From Cryptomeria japonica (Eukaryota > Streptophyta > Pinopsida > Cupressales > Cupressaceae), in contig NC_081413.1 in assembly GCF_030272615.1 (NCBI RefSeq), forward strand, positions 610,228,709 to 610,292,708: 64,000 bases of DNA. Reading direction: 5' to 3'. The translations under genes and the position numbers were made by a program. Each line of letters begins with the position of its first letter. Position 1 is the stretch's first letter. A model generated the notes under the pieces. The model did not search any database. It was not told the origin of the DNA and was given only the letters and a program-made list of their open reading frames with translations. This document shows positions 10,721 to 22,160 of this stretch, piece by piece.

Positions 10721-11640
10721 AACACAAATATTTTAATAGTTCTTGCCACGAAATTATAGTAGAGGGTAGCAATTTTAAACAGTGATTAATCTTTCATCGT
10801 ACCAACCAATCACATATTAGATTTTTTGTTAGTTCTCATTTTAATGCTTCTTAGACCCTTCTCCATCTTGTTTATTTTCTTCAGAATTGAGCCTCACTTA
10901 ATATAGTCAATACTTGCCTCAAGGCCAAGGAAATCATAGTGGCAAATCTTACCATCTTATGTTCCTTTCTAGAAGTGGGTAGTAGATAATTCTATGTTGG
11001 GAAAGTCTTTGTATTCCACCCTACCATTACAACCGCTATTTCGCTCTCCGATTGTCGTTATAAACCACCTCGAAGCTTTCTCCAAGTTTTTAGACTTGAA
11101 ATGGGTGTCGTCAAATCATAATGAGTGCAATGACCAATTGAATCAAGAATTCTAAAGTGGTCATCCAAATCCCCACCCCTAAAACAAGACACATTGTTTT
11201 GTTGGCTTTCTAGGGATTGAATTTGTTGGCCTCTCATTAATGTATGTCTTCAAGGTGACACCACACTCAAAAAAAAATTGGCATACGTAAGGGTTGAGGT
11301 TTGTTTGCAAGCTCAATCCCCTTGAATGAGGTTTTTATAATTCTGGTGTAAAACATCCAATTTGTTGGTTGTCTTACTAGAAGGATTTAATAAACTAAAA
11401 ATTGCATCTTGGTGTACAATGGGTATGCGGAAGAGGTGTGAAATGTTGATTAAAAATAAATTGGTCTATATTTTTTTCATATTTGAGTAGTAAATGAGGT
11501 CAATTGGTAGGATATGATGTTGTTTGTACAACAGAGGTCTCAACAGAGAAGTGATAGCTTCAAATTAACAATGCATCCACTTACAAGGATCCAATAATAA
11601 TTGAAACAATCTTTATAGCTAGAAGATAATCAAGTTTCAT
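10721..11640. other. Unassigned sequence, no gene seen
   Basis: Moderately AT-rich with no long frame. A partly open minus-strand stretch near 11,000-11,250 was considered and not supported by any motif. Confidence 0.4.
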
Positions 11641-12420
11641 TTCCAACAAGATCATGATAAGTTTGAGTGAAATAGAGATGGGTAAAGAGATAGAGATAGA
11701 GCTAGAGCTAGAGATGGAGAATGAGGAGATAAATGTGGATAGAAGGAGAGATCTATATGGAGAGATAGAGAGAGAGGGGAGAGAAATGGATAGAGATAGA
11801 TGAAAAAAATAAATAGAGGAGAGAGAGGTAGAGATATAGTGGTAGAGAGAGATAGAGATATCTAGATAGAGATAGAGGGATAAATGAAAGAAGTGATAGG
11901 GAGAGATAGATATAGAGAGAAAAATAGATTAGATATAGAGGCCTAGAGAGAGAGAGAGAGAGGGAGAGAGAGAGAGAGAGGGCGGAGGGTAGGAATGTCT
12001 AGAGATATAGGGGGAGAGATGAAGATATAGGTAGAGATGAATATAGAGCAGAGCCAAATAGGGGAAAATAGATAGAGAAATAGAGAGAGGTAGAGTGAGA
12101 TAAAGATAGAAAGATAGGGGGATAGAGAGGAAGATATATATATATATATATATATATAAAGGAAGAGGGAGAGATAGTGAGATATTTAAATAGATAGTGA
12201 GATAGAGTTTGAGAGATAGAGATATTGAGAGAGGGGGAGAGATAAAGAGATTGACAAATATAGAGGGTGGGAGATAAAAAGAGAGATCTAGAGGGAGAGA
12301 TACACATGTATTGGAAGAGGAAGAGTAAGGGAGAGAGAGGTAGAGATAAAGAGATAGATAGGCTGATAGGGAGGGAGATATCGAGAGAAATAGAAAGGAG
12401 GTATATATATAATGGTGGAA
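11641..12420 (+). repeat. GA/GATA-rich low-complexity tract
   Basis: About 780 bp of near-pure purine sequence on the plus strand made of GAGA, GATA and GAGATAGA words, with a (TA)n run at about 12133-12158. The frames it produces are compositional artefacts. Confidence 0.9.
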
Positions 12421-12879
12421 AAATTAGTGTTAGGGTTAAATTAAGATAATAAAACTACTATATACATATTTATTTGGATTGAAAAAAAAAAGTGCATTCA
12501 ATTGTATCTAGAAATTTTAAGAAAATGATGTCTAAAATGTAAAATTTACTAGGAACTAGAATGAATGGACGAATATACATATTTATATGTTTATATAACC
12601 TTCACACATAAGTAAATTAATATCAAATGTTAAATCAATATATCTCTAAAAACAAGTACAGTGAACTAAAATTTAAAGAAGAAAAATGCAATATACACAT
12701 TTTGTACTCACTAACACAACTTGTTCAATTATGATTCAATTTGATTTTGAAAATTTGAAATTTTTTAAAATTGTTTATAAAAAAATATTATTTTTTTAAT
12801 AGACACAATTTTAAAGTAAAAATTTATATCATCATCTCATACACATTTTAAAAAATATATTAATGAGAAAGACACAATT

Positions 12880-12899
12880 AACTTGTGGATTATAATTAT
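12880..12899 (+). repeat. Target-site duplication of the 751-bp retroposon, left copy
   Basis: AACTTGTGGATTATAATTAT is identical to 13651-13670. Copy 3 has the single uninterrupted counterpart at 44668-44687 (two mismatches). Confidence 0.92.
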
Positions 12900-13650
12900 A
12901 ATTATGGCCAAAGAAAAGAATAGTGGGATACAAAGGATTGGTAACCTGATGAATCTAGTTATGGAAGCTACCAGAAGCCAGGAGAGCTACTAGAAGTGGG
13001 TGGAGCGCGGAATTGATACCCTCAAAGTGGGGTTAAAGAGATTATTGATATCTTCACTACTTCCCCTGAGCCCAACAAATCTGAGAAACTCATGATTATG
13101 ACCCAAAACCTCTCCTAGGACGTCGAGGTGATGAAATGTAATCACGGACAAAGAATTGAAAAGGTGGAGCAGTCTATGGCGGAGATTAAGAAAAATCTCA
13201 AGAACCTAGTTGACATAAGCAAAGAAGCCATGAACAACAATATAGAGGGGTTTGAAAAGATCAATACCATGGTTGTTGATTATAGATCCTACCACAGTGA
13301 ACCAATGAAAGATCTTGGAGGGGAAGATATGACTGTTGGAGATGACAAAACCACTAGTCCTAGTTCTAGAACCAGAAATAGGAGCAACAACAAGGGTACC
13401 TCTAGATTCATTATGGAGGAACTGGAGGAAATCAACAAGATTTCCATCCAGAAGAACAAGGATGTGGTTCTCTCTCTTAATTGAGAGTCTTTCTTTTGTT
13501 TTTTCTTGTTTGTCCGCGTCTCTTTTGTTTTCGTGACTGCTCGGGGGTGCTCCCCTATTTTGATGTTGGTTCATGTCTGTTTGGTAGATGGCCGATTGTT
13601 GTAAAACTTTTGGTTTCGGGTCCATGTAAAACCCATTTAACTTTATCAAA
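12900..13650 (+). mobile_element. Non-autonomous retroposon (751 bp) carrying its own reading frame
   Basis: The segment lies between exact 20-bp direct repeats, and the empty site is visible in copies 1 and 3. The length and variable nature of the duplication fit LINE-type insertion rather than an LTR or DNA transposon. The 3' end (GTTTCGGGTCCATGTAAAACCC...TTATCAAA) resembles the end of plant LINE messages with a very short A-tail. No RT is encoded, so it would depend on a LINE in trans. It could instead be a LINE that lost everything between the start of ORF1 and its 3' UTR. Confidence 0.8.
12914..13484 (+). pseudogene. Coiled-coil-like protein frame of the 751-bp retroposon
   Basis: Translation from about 12907 (MAKEKNSGIQRIGNLMNLV) runs to TGA at 13482-13484 with TAG stops near 12991 and 13118 and one frameshift near 13030. 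The intact part is 13128-13484, 118 residues. Residues 8-45 of it (QRIEKVEQSMAEIKKNLKNL) have heptad-like spacing. A low-complexity basic segment (SSRTRNRSNNKG) and FIMEELEEINK follow. No known domain was recognised. It resembles the N-terminal oligomerisation part of a LINE ORF1, but this is a guess. Confidence 0.5.
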
Positions 13651-13670
13651 AACTTGTGGATTATAATTAT
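13651..13670 (+). repeat. Target-site duplication of the 751-bp retroposon, right copy
   Basis: Exact repeat of 12880-12899. Confidence 0.92.
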
Positions 13671-14500
13671 TACAATCTTTAGATTATAGATATGTTTAAA
13701 ATAACATATATTTAATTAAAAAAATATCTACTTTAGACTATTATTAAAATACTAAAAATATATTGGTTATTATAATTTATATGGTCTTTAATAACTTATA
13801 GAAATAATATTACATTTAATTTTTTTTATTTTTCAATTAGAAGTTTTATATTTTAATTTGTGTTTAAATACTTAAATAAATCATTTAAAAAAAATATTGT
13901 AGAATTATTGTAATTTATATTATTAAAAATTGAAAAAAAAATAAGACACATAATATTTTTATTTCAAATTTTAATCATATATTTGCACATTATTATTGAA
14001 ATATTGTATCAACATCTATATTAAAATTGACTCTAGATTGATTTTTTTTAAGAAAATTAAATTTAAAATTCGAAGCAAAATAAATATATTGAATTTAATT
14101 CTAATGCATATTATATTGAAATGTACATCTTGTATTTTTGTACATTGTTGGAATTTTGTGTCAACATCTATGACTAAAATTAACTCTATATAGATTGAAA
14201 AAAAGTTCTCAAAAATGAAATTTAAAACTTGAAAAGTAAATTCATTTTTATTCTAATACTTCTTATCTTGAAGTACAATCAAACAACCTATATAATAGAA
14301 ATATGAAATAATCTCATATACTACCTATAAATCAAATAACCCAACATCATTAATCTATAAACAAAGCTCTTGATAATAAATTACCTATTACTAATATATG
14401 AATATATATTTTATTCTTTCTTTATTTTCCTACATAGAAGTATATTTTATTATATTAGATGATAAGATCAAATTTGAGCATATAGTATAGATATAATTAT

Positions 14501-14902
14501 TATATAATTAGAACAATATGTTAGGAAATTCAAGCAAGTATCTTTTTACAACATGACCCAATGGTCAAATTCACTTCTACTCATGTAATCTAACCTGTAA
14601 CTTGACATGTGACCTTCACACTGCAATTACCAGTGGGTGAGAATATCATTGGAGTCCTTTACCACCCAACCTCAAAGATTTAGCTTCCTCAAAATCCTTC
14701 ATAGGAAGAATACATGACCCTACACGAAGAAGTCTAACAATCTAGAACGAGAAGGAGTGATGAAATCATGTGCAACATGATATATCTACATTCTAAATGC
14801 TAACATAAGAATATCATGTTATGGTAGAGAGATAGAGAACAATAATCAGTTAGTAAGAATTTATTCATGACTAATAGTATTTGGCCAAATAATTTTTTTA
14901 AG
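14501..14902. other. Unassigned sequence before Copia-1
   Basis: No frame longer than about 50 codons and no motif. It ends in the CTAAC target copy at 14903-14907. Confidence 0.4.
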
Positions 14903-14907
14903 CTAAC
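14903..14907 (+). repeat. Target-site duplication of Copia-1, left copy (CTAAC)
   Basis: These five bases, directly before the TG of the 5' LTR, are identical to 43210-43214 directly after the CA of the 3' LTR. Confidence 0.9.
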
Positions 14908-15218
14908 TGTTAGAGTAAAAGGTTAATTTCACTTAATTGGTTTAATTAAGTCACCTTTCATTCCTTCTTAAGATTCTCTTAGTTATGCATTGTATGTATT
15001 TAATAATTATTCTAGTTATTAAATACATTCTCATTTAGGGTTGCACAATCTCCTTTTATAAGGATTGTATCGTATGTCTTTTTTTATTCCCTCTTTGAAT
15101 GATAATTTCCTTCTTGAGAGCCATTGTTGGTTTTTTCTCTCCATTCTTCTCTTGTGACAGGTTTTCTTGCATACAGGTGATCTTGGGTTGTGAGAAGTTG
15201 GATTTCTCAACTTTTTCA
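14908..15218 (+). repeat. Copia-1 5' LTR
   Basis: 311 bp, TG...CA. It aligns with 42901-43209 over its length (TTTAATTAAGTCACC, TAGTTATGCATTGTATGTATT, TTGTGAGAAGTTGGATTTCTC). A likely TATA box is the TATAAGG near 15057. Indels separate it from the 3' LTR: a 19-bp block (CCTTTTAGGGTTTCAAAAT-like) is missing here and the first 30 bases differ. Confidence 0.88.
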
Positions 15219-15230
15219 TGGTATCGGATC
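15219..15230 (+). other. Copia-1 primer-binding site
   Basis: TGGTATCGGATC directly follows the LTR. The plant Copia standard, complementary to initiator tRNA-Met, is TGGTATCAGAGC; three positions have drifted. Confidence 0.78.
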
Positions 15231-16340
15231 TTAGATCTGTTGCAACTTGTTCTTGATTTGTTGAATAATATTTTGGAGCTTCGAGGGTTTCAGATTTAAG
15301 AGGTTTTTCTATTAGATCTGGGGGTAGCCTTTTTTTTTTTTTTTTTTTTGGCATTTTGGGCTCAAACAGACCACACGATTGTGCTCACAGTGCCCCCAAA
15401 CCCCGATTTCCATATATGATTTGTCCAATTTGGACAAAGTTGACTTCTGGGGCAAATTTTTTTTTACTAAGGGTTGTACAGCCCCCTTCTGCACATGGAT
15501 CGAGGAAAATTTTTTCATAAAAAAGAAGTTTTTTTTTGCAATTTAATGGCTTGCAAGCCAACACAATTTACAAGCCGCTTGCACCCTAGCAGGCAGTTCT
15601 ACATCATTGTTGCAATGGTTACATTGGCCAATGCGGTCAGTGACTACCTTTGTTGTCGTTGACGGTTAGGGTAGCCGCTAGCGGCTTCCGCTACTGCCCA
15701 GCGGTTACTGACACTGCTGCGCCGACCACCTCCTCTATTGCTAGTGCACCACCTAGATCCACTGCCTCTTCTCAGCCCGAGCACCATTGCCACTAGTAGC
15801 ATCGTCCATTGGCCATCGGAGCTCCACTAGTTCCCCTCTTACTTGCTCTTTTGATAGGGGGTGGTTTTTTGGCCATAACTTGGAAAAACAAAGGCCTTTT
15901 TCGATGAACCATATATCGTTGGAAATATCTTTTTGAGAACTATCTAGATCTGGAGGTGAGGTTTGAATATTTTTTCATTTTGTACCTATTTGTTTCCGTC
16001 AAAATTAAAAGCTCTTTTCCGCACTCCGAGAGCAATAACTTGGGCAAACAGACTCCTTTTTTGACAAATGAATAGGCATTGAAAAGGTCTTGGAGATCCC
16101 TATTCATATTTGGGGTTCATTGTTCCATAATTTTTACCAGGTACACAAGATATTGTCTGAATCAATTTGTTTTTCTCTTGCTTTTCTTTTTGGTTCTCAG
16201 ATCAAGTATTGGGGTTTGGTTTTTCATCTTGCAGGGGGTGTTATTTTATATTTTCTGTAATTTAATTGAGAAAATTAGAACACCTAAAACTTAAAATAAA
16301 AAACCGTTCTGCATCCTCTGTCTAGTCTAAAAGATCACTT
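15231..16340 (+). other. Copia-1 untranslated leader with poly(T) run
   Basis: About 1.1 kb without a supported frame. It includes a T-run at 15330-15349 and a GC-rich patch near 15,660-15,800 made of GCGG and CCACC words. The gag start was not found here, because the gag frame resumes only near 32,130. Confidence 0.5.
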
Positions 16341-17319
16341 AATTTTAAAAAAAGAACAGGTATAGGTACAAGTACACATGATAGATTCTTCAAATGAGCT
16401 TCTTACATCACAGACCTTTGGAAAGCTTGTTGTAAAGTGGAAAATTGAACCCTAGTGATTCCCCACCTAGGAGAGAGAAAGGAAATCACTAGGATGATTT
16501 TCACTTAGGAGATACTTTACATTCAAAAGAGGGGTTGAATCCACTAGATCCAAATCCAAGGGAAACAAGGATGTGAATTCTAAGTGGATTGCAAGTGTTG
16601 GAATGTAATTTGCCCTCTTTTGTAAGTAGAAGAGATGACTTGTTGACTATATAGAAAAGAGAAATAAAATGGGTGAAATGAGGAGCTACCAGTTCAGGAT
16701 TGCACTGTAACTTCGGATCTGAGATATTTAGACTGATATGGATCTGCCCTACAAATTTGGAGAAAATTCGTCAGGACCATGTTGAAAGTGCACACAGTCC
16801 TCCGAAAATCTAAGAAACAAAAAGGTTTTTCTGTCTCTACAAAGGAAACCCAAACCTGCAATTATAGCTATGCACCTGCAATGTACACACATAAAAGAAG
16901 GGAAGAAGGGTTGTGGATGGGTTTGCCTCAGTCAAACCCCAGTTGAAGAATCAACCTTGAAAGAAAGTAATTGCAAATGCTTAAATGTAAATGTATACCT
17001 TGTAGATCTGCAATTTGTTGATGATTATTGCTTTGCTTATTGAATGTAATCACAAGTGTTGCATGAAATGACATGTAACATGAAAAACCCTAACACACAC
17101 ACATGCTTGCAAATGAATGTTGTAATGTTACTCGAATGGATAAATGTAGAAGACACATGAAGAAGGAGATGTTTGAAGAATGGGTTAGTGCATGATCAAG
17201 GGGGCCCAAAAAGTGGTGATGTGAAAAAAATAGCCTTCCTCACTCACCTAAAAATGCGAAAATCCGTGTTGACTTTTTGCTTGGCCTGGGTGTCAGTACA
17301 CCTTGGCCTGGTAATTACC
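16341..17319. other. Unassigned segment at the left edge of the first internal load
   Basis: No supported gene. The exact junction with the Copia-1 leader could not be fixed, because no short duplication was found that matches the other side near 32,130. Confidence 0.35.
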
Positions 17320-17880
17320 TATGCAAATTGGATATCGGGTAAAATCGGATATTCGATTTTTATTTGTAATTTTAATTTAAAAAATATATTATATGTTACG
17401 TATTATATAATACAATATTATATATAATATAATATAATATAATATAATATTATATAATATAATATTAAATTATATTATATATTATATAATATTGTATTAT
17501 ATTATATATTATAATATAATATAACATAATATTATATTATATTATATTATATTATATTATATTATATTATATTATATTATATTATATTATATATAATATA
17601 ATATAATATAATATAATATAATATAATATATATAATAAAATACAATATGTATTATATAATATAATAATATATTATATAATATATTATTATATTATATAAT
17701 ATGTTATTATATTATATATGTTATTTAAAAATAATTTAAGTGTTGAAATCGGATATTCGATTTTCTGAGACTTTTATATTTAGACATTGACAGTCCCATG
17801 AGTCATTTTTAACTCACGGGTCGCGCAAATTTGTCAAAATCCGATATCCACTCCATCCGATATCCGGTTTTTTGACAAAA
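17320..17880. repeat. CGGATATCCG-type palindromic motifs around an (ATTAT)n tract, left side
   Basis: AAATCGGATATTCGATTT occurs at about 17354 and again near 17749, and two GATATCC motifs lie near 17840-17870. Between them, about 17380-17730, is a pentanucleotide-like TATAATA/ATTAT tract. The same palindrome family is dense at 26,985-27,170 and 30,600-30,765. The placement suggests terminal or subterminal repeats of the element that carries the next two genes. Confidence 0.6.
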
Positions 17881-17886
17881 AATTGC

Positions 17887-17894
17887 TATAAAAT
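17887..17894 (+). promoter_or_regulatory. Candidate TATA box upstream of the 18086 gene
   Basis: TATAAAAT lies about 195 bp before the chosen ATG, in otherwise mixed sequence directly after the palindromic motifs. An AGGTAAGA at 17903-17910 and a TTAGG just before the ATG look like splice sites. They would suit a 5' UTR intron only if transcription starts further upstream. Confidence 0.4.
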
Positions 17895-18085
17895 AGATTT
17901 AGAGGTAAGAATTTTGTCATTTTGAATCATTTTCATTCATTTTTTGTATTTTTTGTGAATGTTTATTTGATTTTTCATTGAAAATATGGTTTTTTTTCAT
18001 GAAAACTAGGTTTTTTAAAAATCAAATACCTAATTGTTTAAATTTGTTAACTAAATTTAATTGTTTACATTCAATTAGGTTAAAA

Positions 18086-19935
18086 ATGGGAGATAACAAT
18101 GAAAACACTGACCAACCACAACTGCAACAACCAAACCCTCATTTGCCAAACCCCCCCTCAATTCAAGATTTGATTGCACAAAATTTGAATGAATTGAGGG
18201 GGATTGCAGAAGTATATCGTAAGATCCCTCATCTAAACCCATTGTTTGATCCTCTCACATTGATCGTAAAAAGTATGGAAACCATGACTGAGGAGCACGA
18301 TGCCACCCTTTTGTGGCGAGATTATATGAAGGAAAAATATGCAGATGGCTTGTCGTATAAGGATATCAAGGATCTTGAGATATCCAAAGTCGAAATCGCC
18401 TCATTGTTTGTCAATCCCCGTATTGGTCAGCTTGTAGATCCCAAAAAACCAAAACTTTCTATCAAATGGTGCACAAATGATGGGATTGTGAAAAACCTTT
18501 GGGATCGTTGGTGGATGGTTTTCGACAAACCACCCAACAACAATCTTGATATCCCCTTCTATTTCATAAAAAAATTGTATGCTGAGTTTGTTTTACAGAA
18601 ACATGTGAACTACTTTGACATCCAACCTTTCCAGGGTGTAGGTTTAGGTATGCCCCAAAATAGACCTGGGGCAGTCAGAGTAGTCCAGGGCCCATATGTC
18701 TCCCCTCCTCTTGTTGATCCCCCACCTGCAGTTCAACATCCTGATATCATTTGTGAGGCGGCTTCACGGACCATATCGACTATTCACTCTTTGAGTAGCC
18801 TTTTGGTTTCTCAGGCTGCATCAGTAGCTCAGCCTACTTTTGATGGTAGCGGTGCATTAGGTGGTGCAGTTGGACAACCCGTTGATCCTACTGTGGACAG
18901 TGCAGATTACGAGGTGCATGAGATGCATGATGCACCAGAGGTTATTACACAGACTGGAGTATACCCTGGGGAGTCCTCACATGCTAGAGGCGAGGAGGCA
19001 CTGTCATCATACATTGATGATGTATTGGTAAGATTTGTGTTTTCACAGTTCATGTTATATTTTAATTAAATATTTATAAATTAGATAATATTAAGTACTA
19101 ATTTTTATTTACATGGTCTATTTAACAGTTGATGACCGAGGATGAGTTGAGACAGATTCAGGAATGCACCTTGTCGGCCATTTCATTTGGCCTCGATAGC
19201 TTGACGGTACATATATTATTGCACCTAGTCGTTTGTATTTTATTGTACATACATGCTCATCATTTATATTTGTATTAATTAGATTATGTAGTAACTTGCA
19301 TGTATATCTTATTTTACTCTTGTAGGGTACAAGCAGCATGAGTGCGGTGCAGTGTGATCTAGGATCTGGTAGTGCAATTGGAGACAAGGGAAAGGTAATT
19401 GAATGCAAATATGATTGAATGAATAGTTTAAATAACTTATAGTGATTATACATGTCTAGACATAGATTGATAGTTTCATATACTTGTTGTGTATATATAC
19501 AAAGAATCCTTGGCTTCACATCCTTGATGACTACACCCAGTATACCTGAAGAAGAAGAAGAGATGCCTCAAGTAGATGTGTGTTTATTTTATTTTTTGAT
19601 TAGTGGATATAATTTGTTATTATTAGGGACAATTATATGCTAACTTGTATCAATGTCATGTTTCTAAACATATGTAGGTTGTTTATGAAAATATTCAAAA
19701 CATACCTCCTCTACCGAAGACATACATCAAGAGTCCTGCAAAGCTGAAGAGAAAACGTGGAGATGAGGTAAACATGAATAGTTCAATTAAATAGTTCATT
19801 TTTATGTTAACTTTTCGAATGTGAATTATATAATATAACTAATATTAATCGTGGTTTATTTTTCTTGTGCAGGATCCTTCAGAGCCGAGCAGTGCGGCGA
19901 AGAGGATCGATTTTGATGATCCATCAACAACTTAG
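18086..19935 (+). CDS. Hypothetical multi-exon protein, possible transposon accessory factor
   Basis: The first exon, 18086-19027, encodes 314 codons starting MGDNNENTDQ. The frame is open further upstream, but this ATG opens the hydrophilic protein. Exons follow with good GT-AG borders, all in phase 0: 19129-19206, 19326-19394, possibly 19563-19577, 19678-19767 and 19873-19935 (TAG). The N-terminus is Gln/Pro-rich. The middle holds a folded-looking part with EKYADGLSYKDIKDLE and IKWCTNDGIVKNLWDRWW, and then a Pro/Ser-rich linker. The C-terminus has KLKRKRGDE and AAKRIDF, which look like nuclear-localisation sequence. I recognise no family. The frame is clean while neighbouring elements are full of stops. 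It converges on the transposase-like pseudogene inside the same motif-bounded unit. The fourth exon is the least certain. Confidence 0.5.
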
Positions 19936-20189
19936 GATGTTATAGATAGTTTTGGGATGCTTACATGTCTAGTTGGCATGTATATTTTGTATATGGACAT
20001 ACATTCACGTATTTAGACATACATTTTGTTTCAGTTGGTGTTTATGCCATATTTGTGTATGGACATACATTTGTAATCATTCGACTTTTTTACATATACA
20101 GAAGTTGATATTCAATCATATAAATTGTTGCTCATCTGTGTGGTGTTATCATGGAAATCTTTAATCTTCATTCCAATAATTAACAATGG

Positions 20190-20394
20190 TCAATAATGGC
20201 TATTTAATGAACAATACAATTCATTTCATTTCATCGTAAGTGTTGTTTTTATAATGAACAATATAATTCATTTAATGAACAATACAATACAATTTATTTA
20301 ATGAACAATACAATTCATTTAATCAACAATACAATAAAATTCATTCAATGAACAATACAATTCATAAACAATACAATTCATTTAATGAACAACA
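20190..20394. repeat. Short AT-rich tandem array
   Basis: Irregular repeats of ATTCATTTAATGAACAATACA (about 21 bp, with internal ATTCA/TGAAT symmetry) run directly into the satellite. Confidence 0.75.
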
Positions 20395-22160
20395 CCCTAC
20401 ACATGCTCCTATTTTGCCCCACCACTCGATCGAACGCTCGGGGTCATACCCTACCGGCGTCGTCCCTTGAGCGCCCTAAGTGCTCAAAATTGTCAAACTT
20501 TGACGGGCCCTAACTCAGAATCTGTGGCACCTGTGAATGATCCGTTTGAACCTACGGGGCCATGAGAGGGGTCCCTACAAAAGCCTATCTTGGTATTTCA
20601 AGTTGCCCTACGGTTTTATTAGGGCAGCAATTTTTCAGTTGGCGAAAAAATCGTCAGTCTCACTCAATGGAATGTTGTCGCCTGGTCGATTTCTCATTCA
20701 GCTCATCACGATGACGAACCGTCGGCTCCAACATGTCTAGTTAGGCATAATTACCCTACGCATGCTCCTATTTTGCCCCCCCACTCGATCGAACGCTCGG
20801 GGTCATACCCTACCGGCGTCATCCCTTGAGCGCCCTAAGTGCTCAAAATTGTCAAACTTTGACGGGCCCTAACTCAGAATCTGTGGCACCTGCGAACAAT
20901 CCGTTTTAACCTATGGGGCCACGAGAGGGGTCCCTACAAAAGCCTATCTTGGTTTTTTAAGTTTCCCTACGGTTTTATTAGGGCAGAAATTTTTCAGTTG
21001 GCAAAAAATCGTCAGTCTCACTCAATGGAATGTTGTTGCGTGGCCAATTTCTCGTTGAGCTCGTCGTGATGACGAACCGTCGGCTCTGACATGTCCAGTT
21101 AGGCATAATTACCCTACGCATGCTCCTGTTTTGCCCCCCCACTCGATTGAACACTTGGGGTCATACCCTACCGGCGTCGTCCCTTGAGCACCCTAAGTGC
21201 TCAAAATTGTCAAACTTTGACGGGCCCTAACTTAGAATCTGTGGCACTTGCGAATGATCCTTTTGAACCTACGGGGCCACGAGAGGGGTCCCTACAAAAT
21301 CCTATCTTGGTATTTCAAGTTGCCCTACGGTTTTATTAGGGCAACAATTTTTTAGTTGGCGAAAAAATCGTCAGTCTCACTCAATGGAATGTTGTCGCCT
21401 GGTTGATTTCTCGTTCAGCTCGTCGCGATGACGAACTGTCAGCTCCGACATGTCCAGTTAGGTATAATTACCCTACGCATGCTCCTATTTTTCTCCCCCA
21501 CTCGATCGAATGCTCGGGGTCATACCCTACCGGCGTCGTCCCTTGAGCGCCCTAAGTGCTCAAAATTGTCAAACTTTGACAGGCCCTAACTCGGAATCTG
21601 TGGCACCTGCGAATGATCCATTTGAACCTAGGGGGCCATGAGAGGGGTCCCTACAAAATCCTATCTCGGTATTTCAAGTTGCCCTACGGTTTTATTAGGG
21701 CAGTAATTTTTCGGTTGGCGAAAAAATCATCAGTCTCACTCAATGGAATGTTGTCGCCTGGTCGATTTCTCGTTCAGCTCATCGCGATGATGAACTTTCG
21801 GCTCTAACATGTCTAGTTAGGAATAATTACCCTATGCATGCTCCTGTTTTGCCCCCCCACTCGATCGAACACTCAGGGTCATACCCTACCGGCGTCGTCC
21901 CTTGAGCGCCCTAAGTTCTCAAAATTGTCAAACTTTGACGGGCCCTAACTCGAAATCTATGGCACCTGCAAACAATCCATTTGAACCTATGGGGCCATGA
22001 GAGGGGTCCCTACAAAAGCCTATCTCAGTATTTCAAGTTTCCCTACGGTTTTATTAGGGCAACAATTTTTCAGTTGGCAAAAAAATCATCAGTCTCACTC
22101 AATGGAATGTTGTCGCCTGGTCGATTTCTCGTTCAACTCATCGCGATGAAGAACCGTGAC
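20395..22160. repeat. 359-bp satellite array, about 4.9 copies
   Basis: Units start with CCCTACGCATGCTCC-like sequence at 20395, 20754, 21112, 21471 and 21830, a period of 358-359. The last copy stops near 22160, about 30 bp short. The unit is far more GC-rich than its surroundings and contains CTCGATCGAACGCTCGGGGT and CCGGCGTCGTCCCTTGAG. Each copy carries a 64-67 codon frame (GHERGPYKSL...LPYGFIRA). The frame is a by-product of duplication, because no start context, neighbour or independent evidence supports it. Confidence 0.93.

Larger units (their letters stand above)
12440..14500 (+). repeat. AT-rich dispersed repeat, copy 2 (right arm)
   Basis: The sequence from about 12,455 (TTATTTGGATT...AAGTGCATTCAATTG) to about 14,450 matches copy 3 at 44,262 onward in the same orientation. 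It also matches copy 1 (2000-2735 plus 9209-9615) in reverse complement. It is interrupted by the retroposon at 12900-13650. Internal monomers of roughly 180 bp recur (near 13,990 and 14,150). No coding function was seen. Confidence 0.75.

Noticed and set aside
13206-13649. A 147-codon minus-strand frame
   Set aside because: It is the antisense shadow of the retroposon frame at 13128-13484, which has the more protein-like composition.
17374-17730. Possible origin or matrix-attachment region in the (ATTAT)n tract
   Set aside because: Simple AT repeats alone are not evidence for either function.
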